The translations under genes were made by a program, and so were the position numbers. DNA of 54,699 bases. It comes from Prorocentrum cordatum (Eukaryota > Sar > Dinophyceae > Prorocentrales > Prorocentraceae). Shown here piece after piece: positions 1 through 11,070 of the stretch. The stretch covers positions 1-54,699 of the forward strand of contig CAUYUJ010006294.1 of assembly GCA_963575745.1 (NCBI GenBank), written 5' to 3'. The notes below the pieces were generated by a model. It was given only the letters and a program-made list of their open reading frames with translations, did no database searches and was not told where the DNA came from. Every line of letters begins with the position of its first letter. Positions within the stretch are counted from its first letter, which is position 1.

Positions 1-3000
1 CCGGGCATCGATGCGCGCAAGCGTCTCAGCCGACACCCTGGACACCTCATCGACGATGAGTGCTCTCACTGGCTTCCAGAAGTGTCGGAGGCTCTCCAGA
101 GCCGGCCCCGTCGGCGGCGGCGCGTCCGAGGCGTGACCGAAGGTATTGTTGGTGATCGGCAGGTGCAGGCACTGGTGAAGAGTGAGACCGTTGACCAGGA
201 AGGCTGCGCAGCCAGTAGGTGCCGCGATCGCCACGCCGTGCCCTCCCTGTCGAAGCAGCGTCGCCACAGCGCGGATGACGACGGACTTGCCGCAGCCTCC
301 GGGGCCGTGGAGGAGGACTCGGGCAGGATCTCTGTTGCCTTTCTGCACCTTGTCGCAGAACCAGTACACGATGTCCTGCTGTTTCGACCGCTGCGCTCCT
401 TCTCCGAAGAGTAGCTCAAGCGCCTGCTCTCCCCCGTCGACGGGTCCGAACACGCTCGAGGACCCCGGCGCAACGCCCGCGGCCGCCTCGAAATCGCCAT
501 CGCTGTCGTCGTCCCCGTCGAGCTCGTCCTCCGCCCGGCCAGCAGCGAGCCGCAGTCGCCGCAGCAGCTCCCGGTGGGCCTCCCACTCCATGGCTGCGCC
601 TGGTGTCTGCATGGCGGACCTCAGGACAAGCGCCGTGTTCAGGCGTCTGAGCTCGCGGAGAGCTGCCTCAGCGAGATTGAGCTTCGGGAACACGATAGAC
701 TTCATGAAATGGTCTGCGGCACCAAGCCGCTGCACTGCAAACTCCGCAGCCTCGCCGTCGTCATCGGGAGCGCGCTCGCTGCCCCCCAGGGGCTCTGGAT
801 CCTGGAGCGTTTCCGCCGCAGCTCCTCGCTCCCGTACCAACCTGGTGAATGCGCTCTTGTGACTGCCTCGATCCTCTGGCACGAGCCACTCCGGGCCCGT
901 CTCGTCTTCAAACTCCGCCCACGGATAATGCAGCAAGAGCTTGGCATAGAAGTACGCCTCGGCGTCCGCGTCCGGATCGTACGTCTTCGACGACACCACG
1001 GCAGGCTTCTCCCGCAGGGTGACGTCAGACTTGTACGGCGTCTTGTAGGACGCCACGAAGTCGAACAACGTCAGCTCGCGCGGGTCGATGAACTCGCATG
1101 GGCTCGCCGATGACGCTCGCCCTTCCACGAGTAGCGGCACGCAGACGTGGCCCGTGCGTTCTGCCTCGGCCACAGCCAGGAACTCCTGGACCTTGCGGGC
1201 GCGCCACTCAGCATAGCGAGCGATGACGGCCGGTGGCGCAGGCTCGGGCAGCTGCTCCGCCTCAGGATTCTTGATCGCCGTCTGCCATAGGTGGACAGGC
1301 ACAAAGGCAGAATACGTCTCGGGCATGCCCGTGTGGATCCATTGGAATTCCCGCGAAATGCGCACCACCGGCAGGCCGAGAAGCATGTGGCACGCCTCGA
1401 AGGTGGACGTCACGCGGCCTTGCGTGCTCATGTACGCGAGGCGGTACACGCCCTTGGAGGCCACCGGCGCACCCTTCGGCAGCTTGGCCACCTCTTGCTG
1501 CAGCTTCGCCGCGGCATCCTTGGCCGTGTCGTTCTTCAGCACGTAGCCGAGGATGTACCTCGCCACAGCAAACGAATTCTCCACCACCTGCAGGTCCATT
1601 GAGGCTCTCCACCGCCGCAAGATCCGCGGATTGTACATGCCCATCATCGCTGCGTTGTCGCGTCGGCGCACGAAGTATCGATTCTTCGAGCCGTTGTTCC
1701 ACAGCTGCGACTGGTTCTTCTTCACGGTGCGCTTCTGCTGCGGCTGCGGGAACCCCCAGCGACACCGACCGAGCGACCAGCGACCGCAATACGGCGAGTG
1801 TTTGTGCAGTAGTGGCTGCGTCAAGAGAGCCATGACGCCGTCCTTGTAGACCCTCAGGTGTCGCGCCGGGGCAGTCGTCCGGACGTGAACATCGTAGACC
1901 GAGCAGACGTCCTCAGGTCTGGCTGGGCCGAGCGCCTCGTCATCCGTGGACTCTGCATTCCCAGCCTCCCAATCGCGTGGGCGAAGCGGCATCCCCGCCG
2001 AGTGCAAGACGGTCAGCAGCTCCTGAATCTCCGCCCTCCCGCCCTTCGAGCCAACGCCTCCCGTGTAGCCCAATTTGCGCCTGATGTCGACCATTCTGTG
2101 GACAGGGCAGCCGCCCATCTCCTTCTCCACGTAGAGCAAGTACAGCCTGGCAAGGTCGTCGCCGCGGATCAGCGCGAGGCGCGTCAGAAGTCGGAGCTTT
2201 GGCTGTGCCTGTCTCCCGGGCTGCGCCGCTTCGCGGACAAGCGCAAGGGCAAGCAGGTGGCGTTGCTGATTGTGGCTCATGCGGCAGCGCCCCCGGAGTT
2301 GATCGTGGTCGTAGTCCAGGCTCCTCGTCGCGAAGCAGATCTTCGTGTATGCATTTCGGAACTCGGTCTCCTGGTCGAGGGCCTCGCCCGCGACGGCAGC
2401 GGGCTCGACGTCGCCGCGAGCGTTCGGAGCTTGGGCGTCGCACTCCGCGCCAGATGGATTGCCATCGTGCTCGACCGGGCGCCCCCCGCAGTCTGCGCCG
2501 GTCGCCTCCGCGCTGTCCTCGCCCCGCGGCGGCGCGGGCTCTTGGCCGGACTGCGGGAGCAGATGTGGCGGCGCAGGCCTGAGCGCCGCGGGGGCGTCTG
2601 GCGGGTTCTCTCGGTCCACCGCGGAGAACTTATGATCGCCTACCGCGTTCTTCCCAGGATTCCTGTATGGGATGGGCTGCTCCAGCATCTGGATCATCAG
2701 GACGTCTACCAAATATGTCGTGGCGTACTTCATAGTCTTGCGCATCAGACCGTGTCGTGCGCTCTTGTCCCTCCACTCCTTTTGCGACATCACCTTCTTC
2801 GCCTTGTCGCAGTAAACATAGCCGATGATCTGGCAGCGCTGGTCACCGCGCTGCGCGAGCCATTTGCGGGCAGCCTTGGGCAGGTTGCGCGGGCGCGCCA
2901 GCGCAGTGGCGCGGCCGTCAAGCAGTCGCTCCAGCTCGTCCGAGTCCAAGCGCCAGACGGAATCGCCCTCCTTCGGAGGGTCGCAGCACCTCCGAGGCTG

Positions 3001-5973
3001 CGCGTCGGCATCTGCCGCGGCGCGCCTCGCGTCGCGAGCGGCGCCCCAGTCCTGTATCCACAGCATGATGTGCGCGTGCGGAAACCCCCTCTTTTGCCAC
3101 TCTACGCGACTCACGATGTCGCTCACGAGAAAGGGCGGATCCTCGTTCAGCTGTCCGTCCCACTGTGTCCAGTCTGCCTCCGTGAACGCGTCGAGGCCGC
3201 ATGCGGGGCCGTCGATGTCTGGTGGTGCCTCTCCGTTCGCTGGACCATCCGCTGTGAGCTCCTGCGCGACGTTGCTGTCCCCCTTGCTCTGGCTGCTCCC
3301 GCGCAAGTGCGGCTTCGGGAACGGCGGGCAGCCTTCGCCGACGTCTGCCCTGCGATTGGTGAGCCAGCCAAGAATCCGCTCCAACTGCCTGTTGAATTCG
3401 CGCTCGACGTCTGCTGGGTATTGCTGGCAGAGCTGCAGCGCCGTCAGACGACGAGTCCCTGGGCGGGACGGATCCGCAGCCCATTTGTGCTCAGGGTCAT
3501 TCACGTAGCACCGCACAGCTTCAGCCACGGCGCTCCTGCGTTCTGCGTCGCAGATGAGCGGATTGATGCTGAGCAGGTGCGCAGTGACGCACGCGGCCAA
3601 GATCTGCGGCTGCCGCTCGTGGCTCGTCAACGTGAGGAACTTGTCCGGGCGGCCCAACTGCCGCATCATGTGCACCGAGTGCGACCGCTTCTGGCCGAGG
3701 AACGCCGTGGTCCCCGGAACCTTGCCCAGCACCGCGTAGGCCTTCTTCTCCGCTGCCTCTCTGCCGGGCACGTCCCGCGTGCCGACGTAGATCGACGCGG
3801 CACCGCTGATCTTCTTCCTGAACCATGTCTCCAGCAGGTAGAAGGTGTAGTCTGGATCCTGTTGGAATGCTGGGTCGAAGCTGGCAAGGCGCCGCGAGAC
3901 GTAGTCTGCGAACTTGCACTCCTCAGGGCACCAGCCCGCGCCGCTCGGGAACAGATGCGGGAACACCGCGGGCTCCATGTCCATGCGAATCTCAGCCGAA
4001 CCCTTTGCACCTCTGATCTCCGTGACTGACGCCCCGGGCGGCGGTGGGCCGCCCGCCGTGAAGTACGTTGCGTCCTCCTGCCGCTGCTCTCTGGCTTCGG
4101 CCTCTTCGGCCTCCGCTATCTCCGCCTCCTCGCACTCCTGGATCTTGATCTTGAGCGCTTCCACCAGCTTCTCGACGCGAGGCTTCACTGCGACGTCCTG
4201 GTAGTGCGCGTTGTGCTCCAAGAGCCAAGCGAGAGCGTCCCTGATCTTCGTGGCGCGCACGGGAATTGCAGACCCTGGCACGCAGCCGCGGAGGCGGCAC
4301 CACAGAATGCCCTTCTCGATGTGCACGTCGTCGCCCTCGAGGATCTGCGCCGCCTGCGGCGCGTCCAGTGGCGCGACGAAGGTGCCGCCGCGCTGTGCCA
4401 GCGTGCCGCCCTTGGGCATGTGGACCAGTATGGCGTTCGTCTCCCACAGCGCGAGCAGGCGCCGCTCATGTTGAGTGAGGTCAGCCATGGCAATCGGAAC
4501 GTCTCCCGCGTCGAGGACGTCGTCGCTCACCCGAACCCCGTCCTCGTTCGCGTCGCAGCAGGAGTCGCAGATGTAGACCCGGGCGGCGGTGTCGCCCACT
4601 GCCCCAGCGGCCGCCGACCTATCGCGGGCCCTCAACATCCGCGCCGCAATCATGCGATCGGGGCACGGTCGATTGCAGTGATGAGGCGGCCTCTTCCGGC
4701 AGCAGGAGCCGCACACGCGAGACCAGCCGTCCTGGTCCCACCTCGCAACCCACGAGAGCCACGCAGCCTCGTCCACCCTGATCGGGCAACCGCTCGCCTC
4801 TGCCTGCTCGGCCTGAATGGTGTCCTGGCTCTTCGACGTGGACGCCCGCCGCAGATCGACGCCCGCCGCCGTGCACAGCGCCTTGAACTGCTTGTGGCGC
4901 CTTCGAAGGATCTTCATGATATCGTTCCTGCTGTACACGACGGTGCCGTTCGGATGCTGCAGGCCTATGAGCTCCTTGAGCGCGGCAATCTCCTCCTCCG
5001 TGAACACTCCAGGCTCTCGCGCGGGGCGCCGTGGTAGCAATCCAGCAGCTGCGAGCACCGCAATGTAGTGCTTGTAGTCCCTCCCGACCGCCTTCATGAT
5101 GGCGCCCCGGTCGTGTGCTGGCCCGCCTTCAGGTGTCTTCGCCGCGTGCATCTCGCGCACGAGGGCGCGCTGCTCCGGCGCTAGTTCGATGCGAGGGTCG
5201 ACTCCAACGGCTGCGCAAGCGTCTGGGTAGCGGTAGTCCGCCTTGCCCAGCGAGCGCATGATGTCCACTGGCGTGTGCGTGTACTTCCCGTCAGTCGTCT
5301 GCTCGTCGTTCATCTCGAAGAAGATCTCCGTCTGCTCCTCTGTCAACGCCATTGGCATCGCCCGGCGCTTCCCCATGGGTCGACGCGGACACCCCGCCGC
5401 GTAGGCGGCGTCCGCCAGCTCATTGAATCGCGGCTTGCGGACGCCCATTATCTTGCGAATGTCTTCCAGCGCGTACATCCAAGCTCCGTCGTCGTCCCGC
5501 GCCGCGATCAGCCGGGCGCACATGGCCTCGTCGCTCTCTCCCTCCAGGCGTACCTCATGCCGCACTGCCGCCGCAGCCTCCACGTCGAACACGCGGCGGC
5601 CGCGCTGTCCTCGAGGCTGGATGCGCCTGCCCCAAGCTGACCAGAACTCCCGAAGCTGATCCGCGGTGAATACATCGTCTTGTGAGAAGTCGATGACGTC
5701 GGGGTGCGCTGCTGCGAACATGCGCACCATGAGTTCGTTATGATGCTTCTCCTGCTTGCCCATCTTCTCTATGATCTCCGTCATCTCGAACGTCAGCTCG
5801 CCATCGTCGTTGACCTTCGTGAACATGTCATAGAAGCTCATCAGCTCCTCGCGGGAGAACTCCGGGCAGTCCCCAGAGACAGCGGCGAGCTGGGAAGTCG
5901 CCGCGCCCATCTCCCCGACATCGCCAGAAGGGGCCGCCGCGTCCTCTTCCTCCACGCGCCCCTCCGGACGCAT
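1..5973 (-). CDS. Helitron Rep/PIF1-type helicase, C-terminus beyond left edge
   Basis: Rolling-circle transposase of a Helitron, read on the minus strand. The frame is stop-free from the TAA at 6,067-6,069 to the left edge; the first ATG is at 5,971-5,973, giving 1,991 codons here. Domains from the N-terminus: about five repeats of 55-80 residues (about 5,870-4,840); a Cys/His cluster (VCGSCC, HHCNRPC, YICDSCC; about 4,780-4,500); a segment like DUF6570 (LTQHERRLLAL, then DALAWLLEHNAHY); and the Rep domain, with PHLFPSGAGWC, KFLTLT, the metal-binding HUH motif in EWQKRGFPHAHIM (HAH at 3,070-3,078) and two catalytic tyrosines in RYILGYVLK (1,543-1,557). Next comes the helicase: Walker A GPGGCGKS (283-306) and Walker B LIVDEVSRVS (31-60). 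These motifs and their order define autonomous Helitrons. With no internal stop or frameshift the element looks young and may be active. The start could lie slightly upstream, and the remaining helicase motifs are outside the window. Confidence 0.93.
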   Translation of the reverse strand, partial: MRPEGRVEEEDAAAPSGDVGEMGAATSQLAAVSGDCPEFSREELMSFYDMFTKVNDDGELTFEMTEIIEKMGKQEKHHNELMVRMFAAAHPDVIDFSQDDVFTADQLREFWSAWGRRIQPRGQRGRRVFDVEAAAAVRHEVRLEGESDEAMCARLIAARDDDGAWMYALEDIRKIMGVRKPRFNELADAAYAAGCPRRPMGKRRAMPMALTEEQTEIFFEMNDEQTTDGKYTHTPVDIMRSLGKADYRYPDACAAVGVDPRIELAPEQRALVREMHAAKTPEGGPAHDRGAIMKAVGRDYKHYIAVLAAAGLLPRRPAREPGVFTEEEIAALKELIGLQHPNGTVVYSRNDIMKILRRRHKQFKALCTAAGVDLRRASTSKSQDTIQAEQAEASGCPIRVDEAAWLSWVARWDQDGWSRVCGSCCRKRPPHHCNRPCPDRMIAARMLRARDRSAAAGAVGDTAARVYICDSCCDANEDGVRVSDDVLDAGDVPIAMADLTQHERRLLALWETNAILVHMPKGGTLAQRGGTFVAPLDAPQAAQILEGDDVHIEKGILWCRLRGCVPGSAIPVRATKIRDALAWLLEHNAHYQDVAVKPRVEKLVEALKIKIQECEEAEIAEAEEAEAREQRQEDATYFTAGGPPPPGASVTEIRGAKGSAEIRMDMEPAVFPHLFPSGAGWCPEECKFADYVSRRLASFDPAFQQDPDYTFYLLETWFRKKISGAASIYVGTRDVPGREAAEKKAYAVLGKVPGTTAFLGQKRSHSVHMMRQLGRPDKFLTLTSHERQPQILAACVTAHLLSINPLICDAERRSAVAEAVRCYVNDPEHKWAADPSRPGTRRLTALQLCQQYPADVEREFNRQLERILGWLTNRRADVGEGCPPFPKPHLRGSSQSKGDSNVAQELTADGPANGEAPPDIDGPACGLDAFTEADWTQWDGQLNEDPPFLVSDIVSRVEWQKRGFPHAHIMLWIQDWGAARDARRAAADADAQPRRCCDPPKEGDSVWRLDSDELERLLDGRATALARPRNLPKAARKWLAQRGDQRCQIIGYVYCDKAKKVMSQKEWRDKSARHGLMRKTMKYATTYLVDVLMIQMLEQPIPYRNPGKNAVGDHKFSAVDRENPPDAPAALRPAPPHLLPQSGQEPAPPRGEDSAEATGADCGGRPVEHDGNPSGAECDAQAPNARGDVEPAAVAGEALDQETEFRNAYTKICFATRSLDYDHDQLRGRCRMSHNQQRHLLALALVREAAQPGRQAQPKLRLLTRLALIRGDDLARLYLLYVEKEMGGCPVHRMVDIRRKLGYTGGVGSKGGRAEIQELLTVLHSAGMPLRPRDWEAGNAESTDDEALGPARPEDVCSVYDVHVRTTAPARHLRVYKDGVMALLTQPLLHKHSPYCGRWSLGRCRWGFPQPQQKRTVKKNQSQLWNNGSKNRYFVRRRDNAAMMGMYNPRILRRWRASMDLQVVENSFAVARYILGYVLKNDTAKDAAAKLQQEVAKLPKGAPVASKGVYRLAYMSTQGRVTSTFEACHMLLGLPVVRISREFQWIHTGMPETYSAFVPVHLWQTAIKNPEAEQLPEPAPPAVIARYAEWRARKVQEFLAVAEAERTGHVCVPLLVEGRASSASPCEFIDPRELTLFDFVASYKTPYKSDVTLREKPAVVSSKTYDPDADAEAYFYAKLLLHYPWAEFEDETGPEWLVPEDRGSHKSAFTRLVRERGAAAETLQDPEPLGGSERAPDDDGEAAEFAVQRLGAADHFMKSIVFPKLNLAEAALRELRRLNTALVLRSAMQTPGAAMEWEAHRELLRRLRLAAGRAEDELDGDDDSDGDFEAAAGVAPGSSSVFGPVDGGEQALELLFGEGAQRSKQQDIVYWFCDKVQKGNRDPARVLLHGPGGCGKSVVIRAVATLLRQGGHGVAIAAPTGCAAFLVNGLTLHQCLHLPITNNTFGHASDAPPPTGPALESLRHFWKPVRALIVDEVSRVSAETLARIDAR

Positions 5974-6736
5974 CGCCGTTGCTGCCGCCAGCGCCGCGGA
6001 GGATGGCCCGCCCTGCAGCGCCGCCGCCGGCGGGGCGCGCTGCCCGTCATCGTCGGCAGCCCAACCTTATCGGGCGTCGAGGCGATCGCCGAAGGAAGTC
6101 CCCGACCCAGAAACCGCCGAGCCTGATCGAGTCCACAATCGCACGTGCGATCGGTCAACGAAATCGCCATCGGGATTGCGCTCGATCGCTCGAGATCGAT
6201 CCCTGTGCAAACGCCAACGCATCCACTCGACCGCGTTTGGAGACGCGGTACCCCGTCGATCAGTTCCCATCAAGCCGCATCTCGCGATTACCCCGCTCGA
6301 CGGCTGGATCTCGATCTCCGTGCAGGCGAGACCGCATCGGCCCGACCGCGTCTCGAGGTGTGGCGTCCTATCGATCAGATCCCATCCAGCCGTGGCTCGC
6401 GATCCGCTCGACCGAATGCCATTACAGAGGCTGCGAGCGGCGCCTCCGCCGCCTGCCGGTGGCTCCATCGCGGCGCCGGGCAAATGCTTGTGATGTGATG
6501 TGAGTCGTATAATCGCCGAGTGCTTTGAAGCGCTCTGGCCCTTCGATGAAAGATCAAGTTCCTCTGGGCTGAGTCTGCAGACACTAGACTCGGCCGATGG
6601 CTGCAGAAAAAGAAACGCGGGGAAGGCGCAGGGGAAGATGCAGTAGAGGACGTGAAATGAAACGACGCCCGAAGGGGAGCAAAGCTGGAGAGAAGAAGAT
6701 GCATGGATTGATGGCGGCTAGTGGCTCCCGGGATCC
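5974..6736. other. Non-coding stretch upstream of the Helitron gene
   Basis: No convincing gene is seen. It should hold the Helitron promoter and its 5' terminus, but no diagnostic TC end could be assigned. It contains a divergent direct duplication (listed separately) and passes into the 57-bp satellite at about 6,737. Confidence 0.5.
6191..6412. repeat. Two divergent tandem copies of a ~110-bp unit
   Basis: Copies at about 6,191-6,302 and 6,305-6,412 share the ordered blocks GATC-rich start, CGACCGCGT, CGATCAG, TCCCATC, GCCG, CTCGCGAT and CCGCTCGAC. They are separated by scattered substitutions, so this is an old duplication. It lies directly upstream of the Helitron gene. Confidence 0.6.
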
Positions 6737-9363
6737 ACGGGGGTCCACGGTGGCCCCTTCACAATAGATGGTCGATGAGGGCTCCCGGGAACCAGGGGGG
6801 CCCTCCGTGGCCCTTTCACAATAAATGGTCGATGAGGGCTCCCGGGAACCAGGGGGGTCCTCCGTGGCCCCTTTCACAATAGATGGTTGATAAGGACTCC
6901 CGGGATCCAGGGGGGTCCTCCGTGGCCCCTTCACAATAGATGGTCGATAAGGGCTCCCGGGAACCAGGTGGGTCCTCCGCGGCCCCTTCACAATAGATGG
7001 TCGATAAGGGCTCCCGGGAACCAGGGGGGTCCTCCGTGGCCCCTTCATAATAGATGGTCGATAAGGACTCCCGGGAACCAGGGGGGTCCTCCGTGGGTGT
7101 CCCCTTCACAATCGGTGGTCGATAAGGGCTTCCCGGTAACCAGGGGGTCCTCCGTGGCCCTTCCAATAGATGGTCGATAAGGGCTTCCCGGGAACCAGGG
7201 GGTCTCCGTGGCCCCTTCACAATAATTGATGGTCGATAAGACTCCCGGGAAACCAGGGGGGTCCTCCGGGGCCCCTTCACATAAATTGTCGATAAGGACT
7301 CCCCCGGGAAACCAGGGGGGTTCCTCCGTGGACCGCTTCACACTATATGTCGATAAGGGCTCCCGGGAACCAGGGGGGTCTCCGCGGCCTTCACAATAGA
7401 TGGAGATAAGGGCTCCCGGGAACCAGGGAGGGTCCCTCCGTGGCCCCGTCCAATAGATGGTCGATAAGGACTCCCGGGAACCAAGGGGTTTCCTCGTGGC
7501 CCGCTTCGCTCAATTGTGTCGTAAGGGCTCCCGGGACCAGGGGGGTCCTCCGCGGCCCCTTCACAATAGATGGTTGTAAGGACTCCCGGGAACCAGGGGG
7601 GTCCTCCCTTCACAATAGATGGTCGATAAGGGCTCCCGGGAACCAGGGGGGTCCTCCGTGGCCCCTTCACAATAGATGGTCGATAAGGACTCCCGGCAAC
7701 CAGGGGGTTCCTCCGTGGCCCCTTCACAATAGATGGTCGATAAGGGCTCCCGGGAACCAAGGGGGGTCTTCCGTGGCCCCTTCACAATAGATGGTCGATA
7801 AGGACTCCCGGGAACCAGGGATGTCCTCCGTGGCCCCTTCACAATAGATGGTCGATAAGGGCTCCCGGGAACCAGGGTGGTCCTCCGTGGCCCCTTCGCA
7901 ATAGATGGTCGGTAAGGACTCCCGGGAACCAGGGGGGTCCTCCGTGGCCCCTTCACAATAGATGGTCGATAAGGGCTCCCGGGAACCATGGGGTCCTCCG
8001 TGCCCCCTTCACAATAGATGGTCGATAAGGACTCCCGGGAACCAGGGGGGTCCTCCGTGGCCCCTTCATAATAGATTGTCGATAAGGGCTCCCGGGAACC
8101 AGAGGGGTCCTCCGTGGCCCCTTCACAATAGATGGTCGATAAGGACTCCCGGGAACCAGGGGGGTCCTCCGTTGCCCCTTCACAATAGATGGTCGATAAG
8201 GGCCCCCGGGAACCAGGGGGGTCCTCCGTGGCCCCTTCACAATAGATGGTCGATAAGGACTCCCGGGAACCAGAGGGGGCCATCCGTGGCCCCTTCACAG
8301 TAGATGGTCGATAAGGGCTCCCGGGAACCAGGGGGTCCACCGTGGCCCCGTCACAATAGCTGGTCGATAAGGGCTCCCGGGAACCAAAAGGGGGTCTGTC
8401 GTGGCCCCTTCACAATAGATGGTCGAATCAGAGCTCCCCGGGAACAGGGGGGTCTCCGTGGCCCCTTCAGATATGATGGTCGAAATAAGGACTCGGCTCC
8501 GGGAACCAGGGGTCCCTCCGGGCCCCTTCATACTAGATGGTCGATAGGGTCCCGGGAACCATGGGGGTCCCTCCGTGGCCCCTTCCCAATAGATGGTCGA
8601 TAAGGACTCCCGGGAACAGGGGGTCCTCCGTGGCCCTCTTCACAATTAGACATTGAGTCCGAGAAGGGCTCCCGGGACCAGGGGGGTTCCCTCCGTGGCC
8701 CCATCACAATAGATGGTCGATAAGGACTCCCGGGAACCAAGGGTGTCCTCCGTGGCCCCTTCACAATAGATGGTCGATAAGGGCTCCCGGGAACCAGGGG
8801 GGTCCTCCGTGGCCCCTTCACAATAGATGGTCGATAAGGACTCCCGGGAACCAGTGGGGTCGTCCGTGGCCCCCTCACAATAGATGGTCGATAAGGGTTC
8901 CCGGGAACCAGGGATGTCCTCCGTGGCCCCTGTCACAATAGATGGTCGATAAGGACTCCCGGGAACCAGGGGGGTCCTCCGTGGCCCCTTCACAACAGCT
9001 GGTCGATAAGGGCTCCCGGGAACCAGGGGGGTCCTCCGTGGCTAGATGGTCGATAAGGGCTCCCGGGAACAAGGGGGGTCGTGGCCCCTTCACAATACAG
9101 ATGGTCGATAAGGGCTCCCGGGAACCAGAAGAGGGGTCCTCCGCGGTCCCTTCACACTAGATGGTCGATAAGGGCTCCCGGGAACCAGAAGGGGTCCTCA
9201 GGGGGCCCCTTCACAATAGATGGTCGATAAGGGCTCCCGGGAACCAGAGGGGTCCTCCGTGGCCCCTTCACTTTAGATGGTCGATAAGAGCTCCCGGGAA
9301 CCAGAAGGGGTCCTCCGTGGCCCCTTCACAATAGATGGTCGATAAGGGCTCCCGGGAACCAGG

Positions 9364-9588
9364 GTGGTTCCCGGGGTTCCCGGGGTTCCCGGGGTTCCCC
9401 CGAGGTTCCCGGGGTTCCCCGGGTGCCCCGGGTGCCCCGGGTTCCCAAGGTTCCCGGGGTTCCCCCGATTCCCGGGGTTCCCGGGATTCCCAAGGTTCCC
9501 GGGGTTCCTCGGGTTCCTCGGGTTCCCGGGGTTCCCGGGATCTCCGGGGTTCCCGGGGTTCCCAGGACCCGGGGTGCCCGGGGTTCCC
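9364..9588. repeat. 9-bp GGGGTTCCC array, first
   Basis: About 25 copies of GGGGTTCCC and variants, embedded in the 57-bp satellite. The right edge is followed by a single 57-bp unit in inverted orientation (about 9,585-9,632), after which the direct orientation resumes. The 9-mer matches the reverse complement of the CCCGGGAACC core of the 57-bp unit, so it probably grew from that core. Confidence 0.9.
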
Positions 9589-10346
9589 GGGAGCCCTTAT
9601 CGACCATTTATTGTGAAGGGGCCACGGAGGACCATGGTGGATAGGGTTCCCGGGAACCACGGGGGGTCCTCCGTGGCTCCTTCATAATAGATGGTCGATC
9701 AGAGCTCCCGGGAACCAGGGGGGTCCTCCGCGGCCCCTTCAGAATAGATGGTCGATAAGGGCTCCCGGGAACCAGAGGGGATCATCCGTGGCCCCTTCAC
9801 AATAGATGGTCGATAAGGGCTCCCGGGAACCAGGGGGGTCCTCCGTGGCCCCTTCACAATAGATGGTCGATGAGGGCTCTCAGGAACCAGAGGGGGTCCT
9901 CCGTGGCCCCTTCACAGTAGATGGTCGATAAGGGCTCCCGGGAACCAAGGGAGTCGTGGCTCCTTCACAATAGATTGTCGATAAGGGCTCCCGGGAACCA
10001 GAGGGGGTCTTCCGTGGCCCCTTCACATTAGATGGTCGATAAGGGCTCCCGGGAACCAGAGGGAGTCCTCCGTGGCCCCTTCTAGATGGTCGATAAGGGC
10101 TCCCGGGAACCACGGGGGCCCTCCGTGGCCCCTTCACAATTCTTAGATGGTCGATAAGGGCTCCCGGGAACCAGGGGAGGGTCGTCCGCGGTTCCTTCAC
10201 AATAGATGGTCGATAAGGGCTCCCGGGAACCAAGGGGTCCTCCGTGGCCCCTTCGCAATAGATGGTCGATAAGGGCTCCCGGGAACCGAGGAGGTCCTCC
10301 GTGGCCCCTTCACAATAGATGGTCGATAAGGGCTCCCGGGAACGGG

Positions 10347-11070
10347 GCTGGTTCCCGGGGTTCCCGGGGTTCCCGGGGTTCCCGGGGTCCGGGGGTTCCC
10401 GGGGTTCCCGGGGTTCCCGGGGTTCCCGGGGTTCCCGGGGTTCCCGGGGTTCCCGGGGTTCCCGGCGTTCCCGGGGTTCCCGGGGTTCCCGGGGTTCCCG
10501 GGGTTCCCGGAGTGTCCGGGGTTCCCGGAGTGTCCGGGGTTCCCGGGGTTCCCGGGTCCCGGGGTTCCCCGGGGTTCCCCGGGGTTCCCGGGGTTCCCGG
10601 GGTTCCCGGGGTTCCCGGGGTTCCCGGGGTTCCCGGGGTTCCGGGGTTCCCGGGGCTCCCGGGAACCAGGGTGGTTCCCGGGGTTCCCGGGGTTCCCGGG
10701 GTTCCCGGGGTTCCCGGGGTTCCCGGGGTTCCCGGGCTTCCCGGGGTTCCCGTGCCCGGGGTTCCCGGGGTTCCCGGGGTTCCCGGGGTTCCCGGGGTTC
10801 CCGGGGTTCCCGGGGTTCCCGGGGTTCCCGGGGTCCCCGAGGTTCCCGGGGTTCCCGGGGTTCCCGGGGTTCCCGGGGTTCCCGGGGTTCCCGGGGTTCC
10901 CGGGGTTCCCGGGGTTCCGGGGTTCCCGGGGTTCCCGGGGTTCCCAGGGTTCCCGGGGTTCCCCGGATTCCCGGGGTTCCCGGGTTTCCCGGGTTTCCTC
11001 GGGTTCCCGGGGCTCCCGGGGTTCCCAGGGGTTTCCGGGGTTCCCGGGGCACGGGGTTCCCGGGGTTCCC
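10347..11070. repeat. 9-bp GGGGTTCCC array, second and longer
   Basis: About 80 copies by length. An internal GGCTCCCGGGAACCAGGG block at about 10,650-10,675 repeats the left junction of the first array, so this array looks like two arrays fused. The right edge again ends in one inverted 57-bp unit, followed by the same join as at 9,632. Collagen-like Gly-Val-Pro or Gly-Ser-Arg frames across it are artefacts of the 9-bp period. Confidence 0.9.

Noticed and set aside
1858-4029. A 723-codon plus-strand frame
   Set aside because: It is the antisense shadow of the Helitron Rep coding region; the minus strand carries the recognisable motifs.
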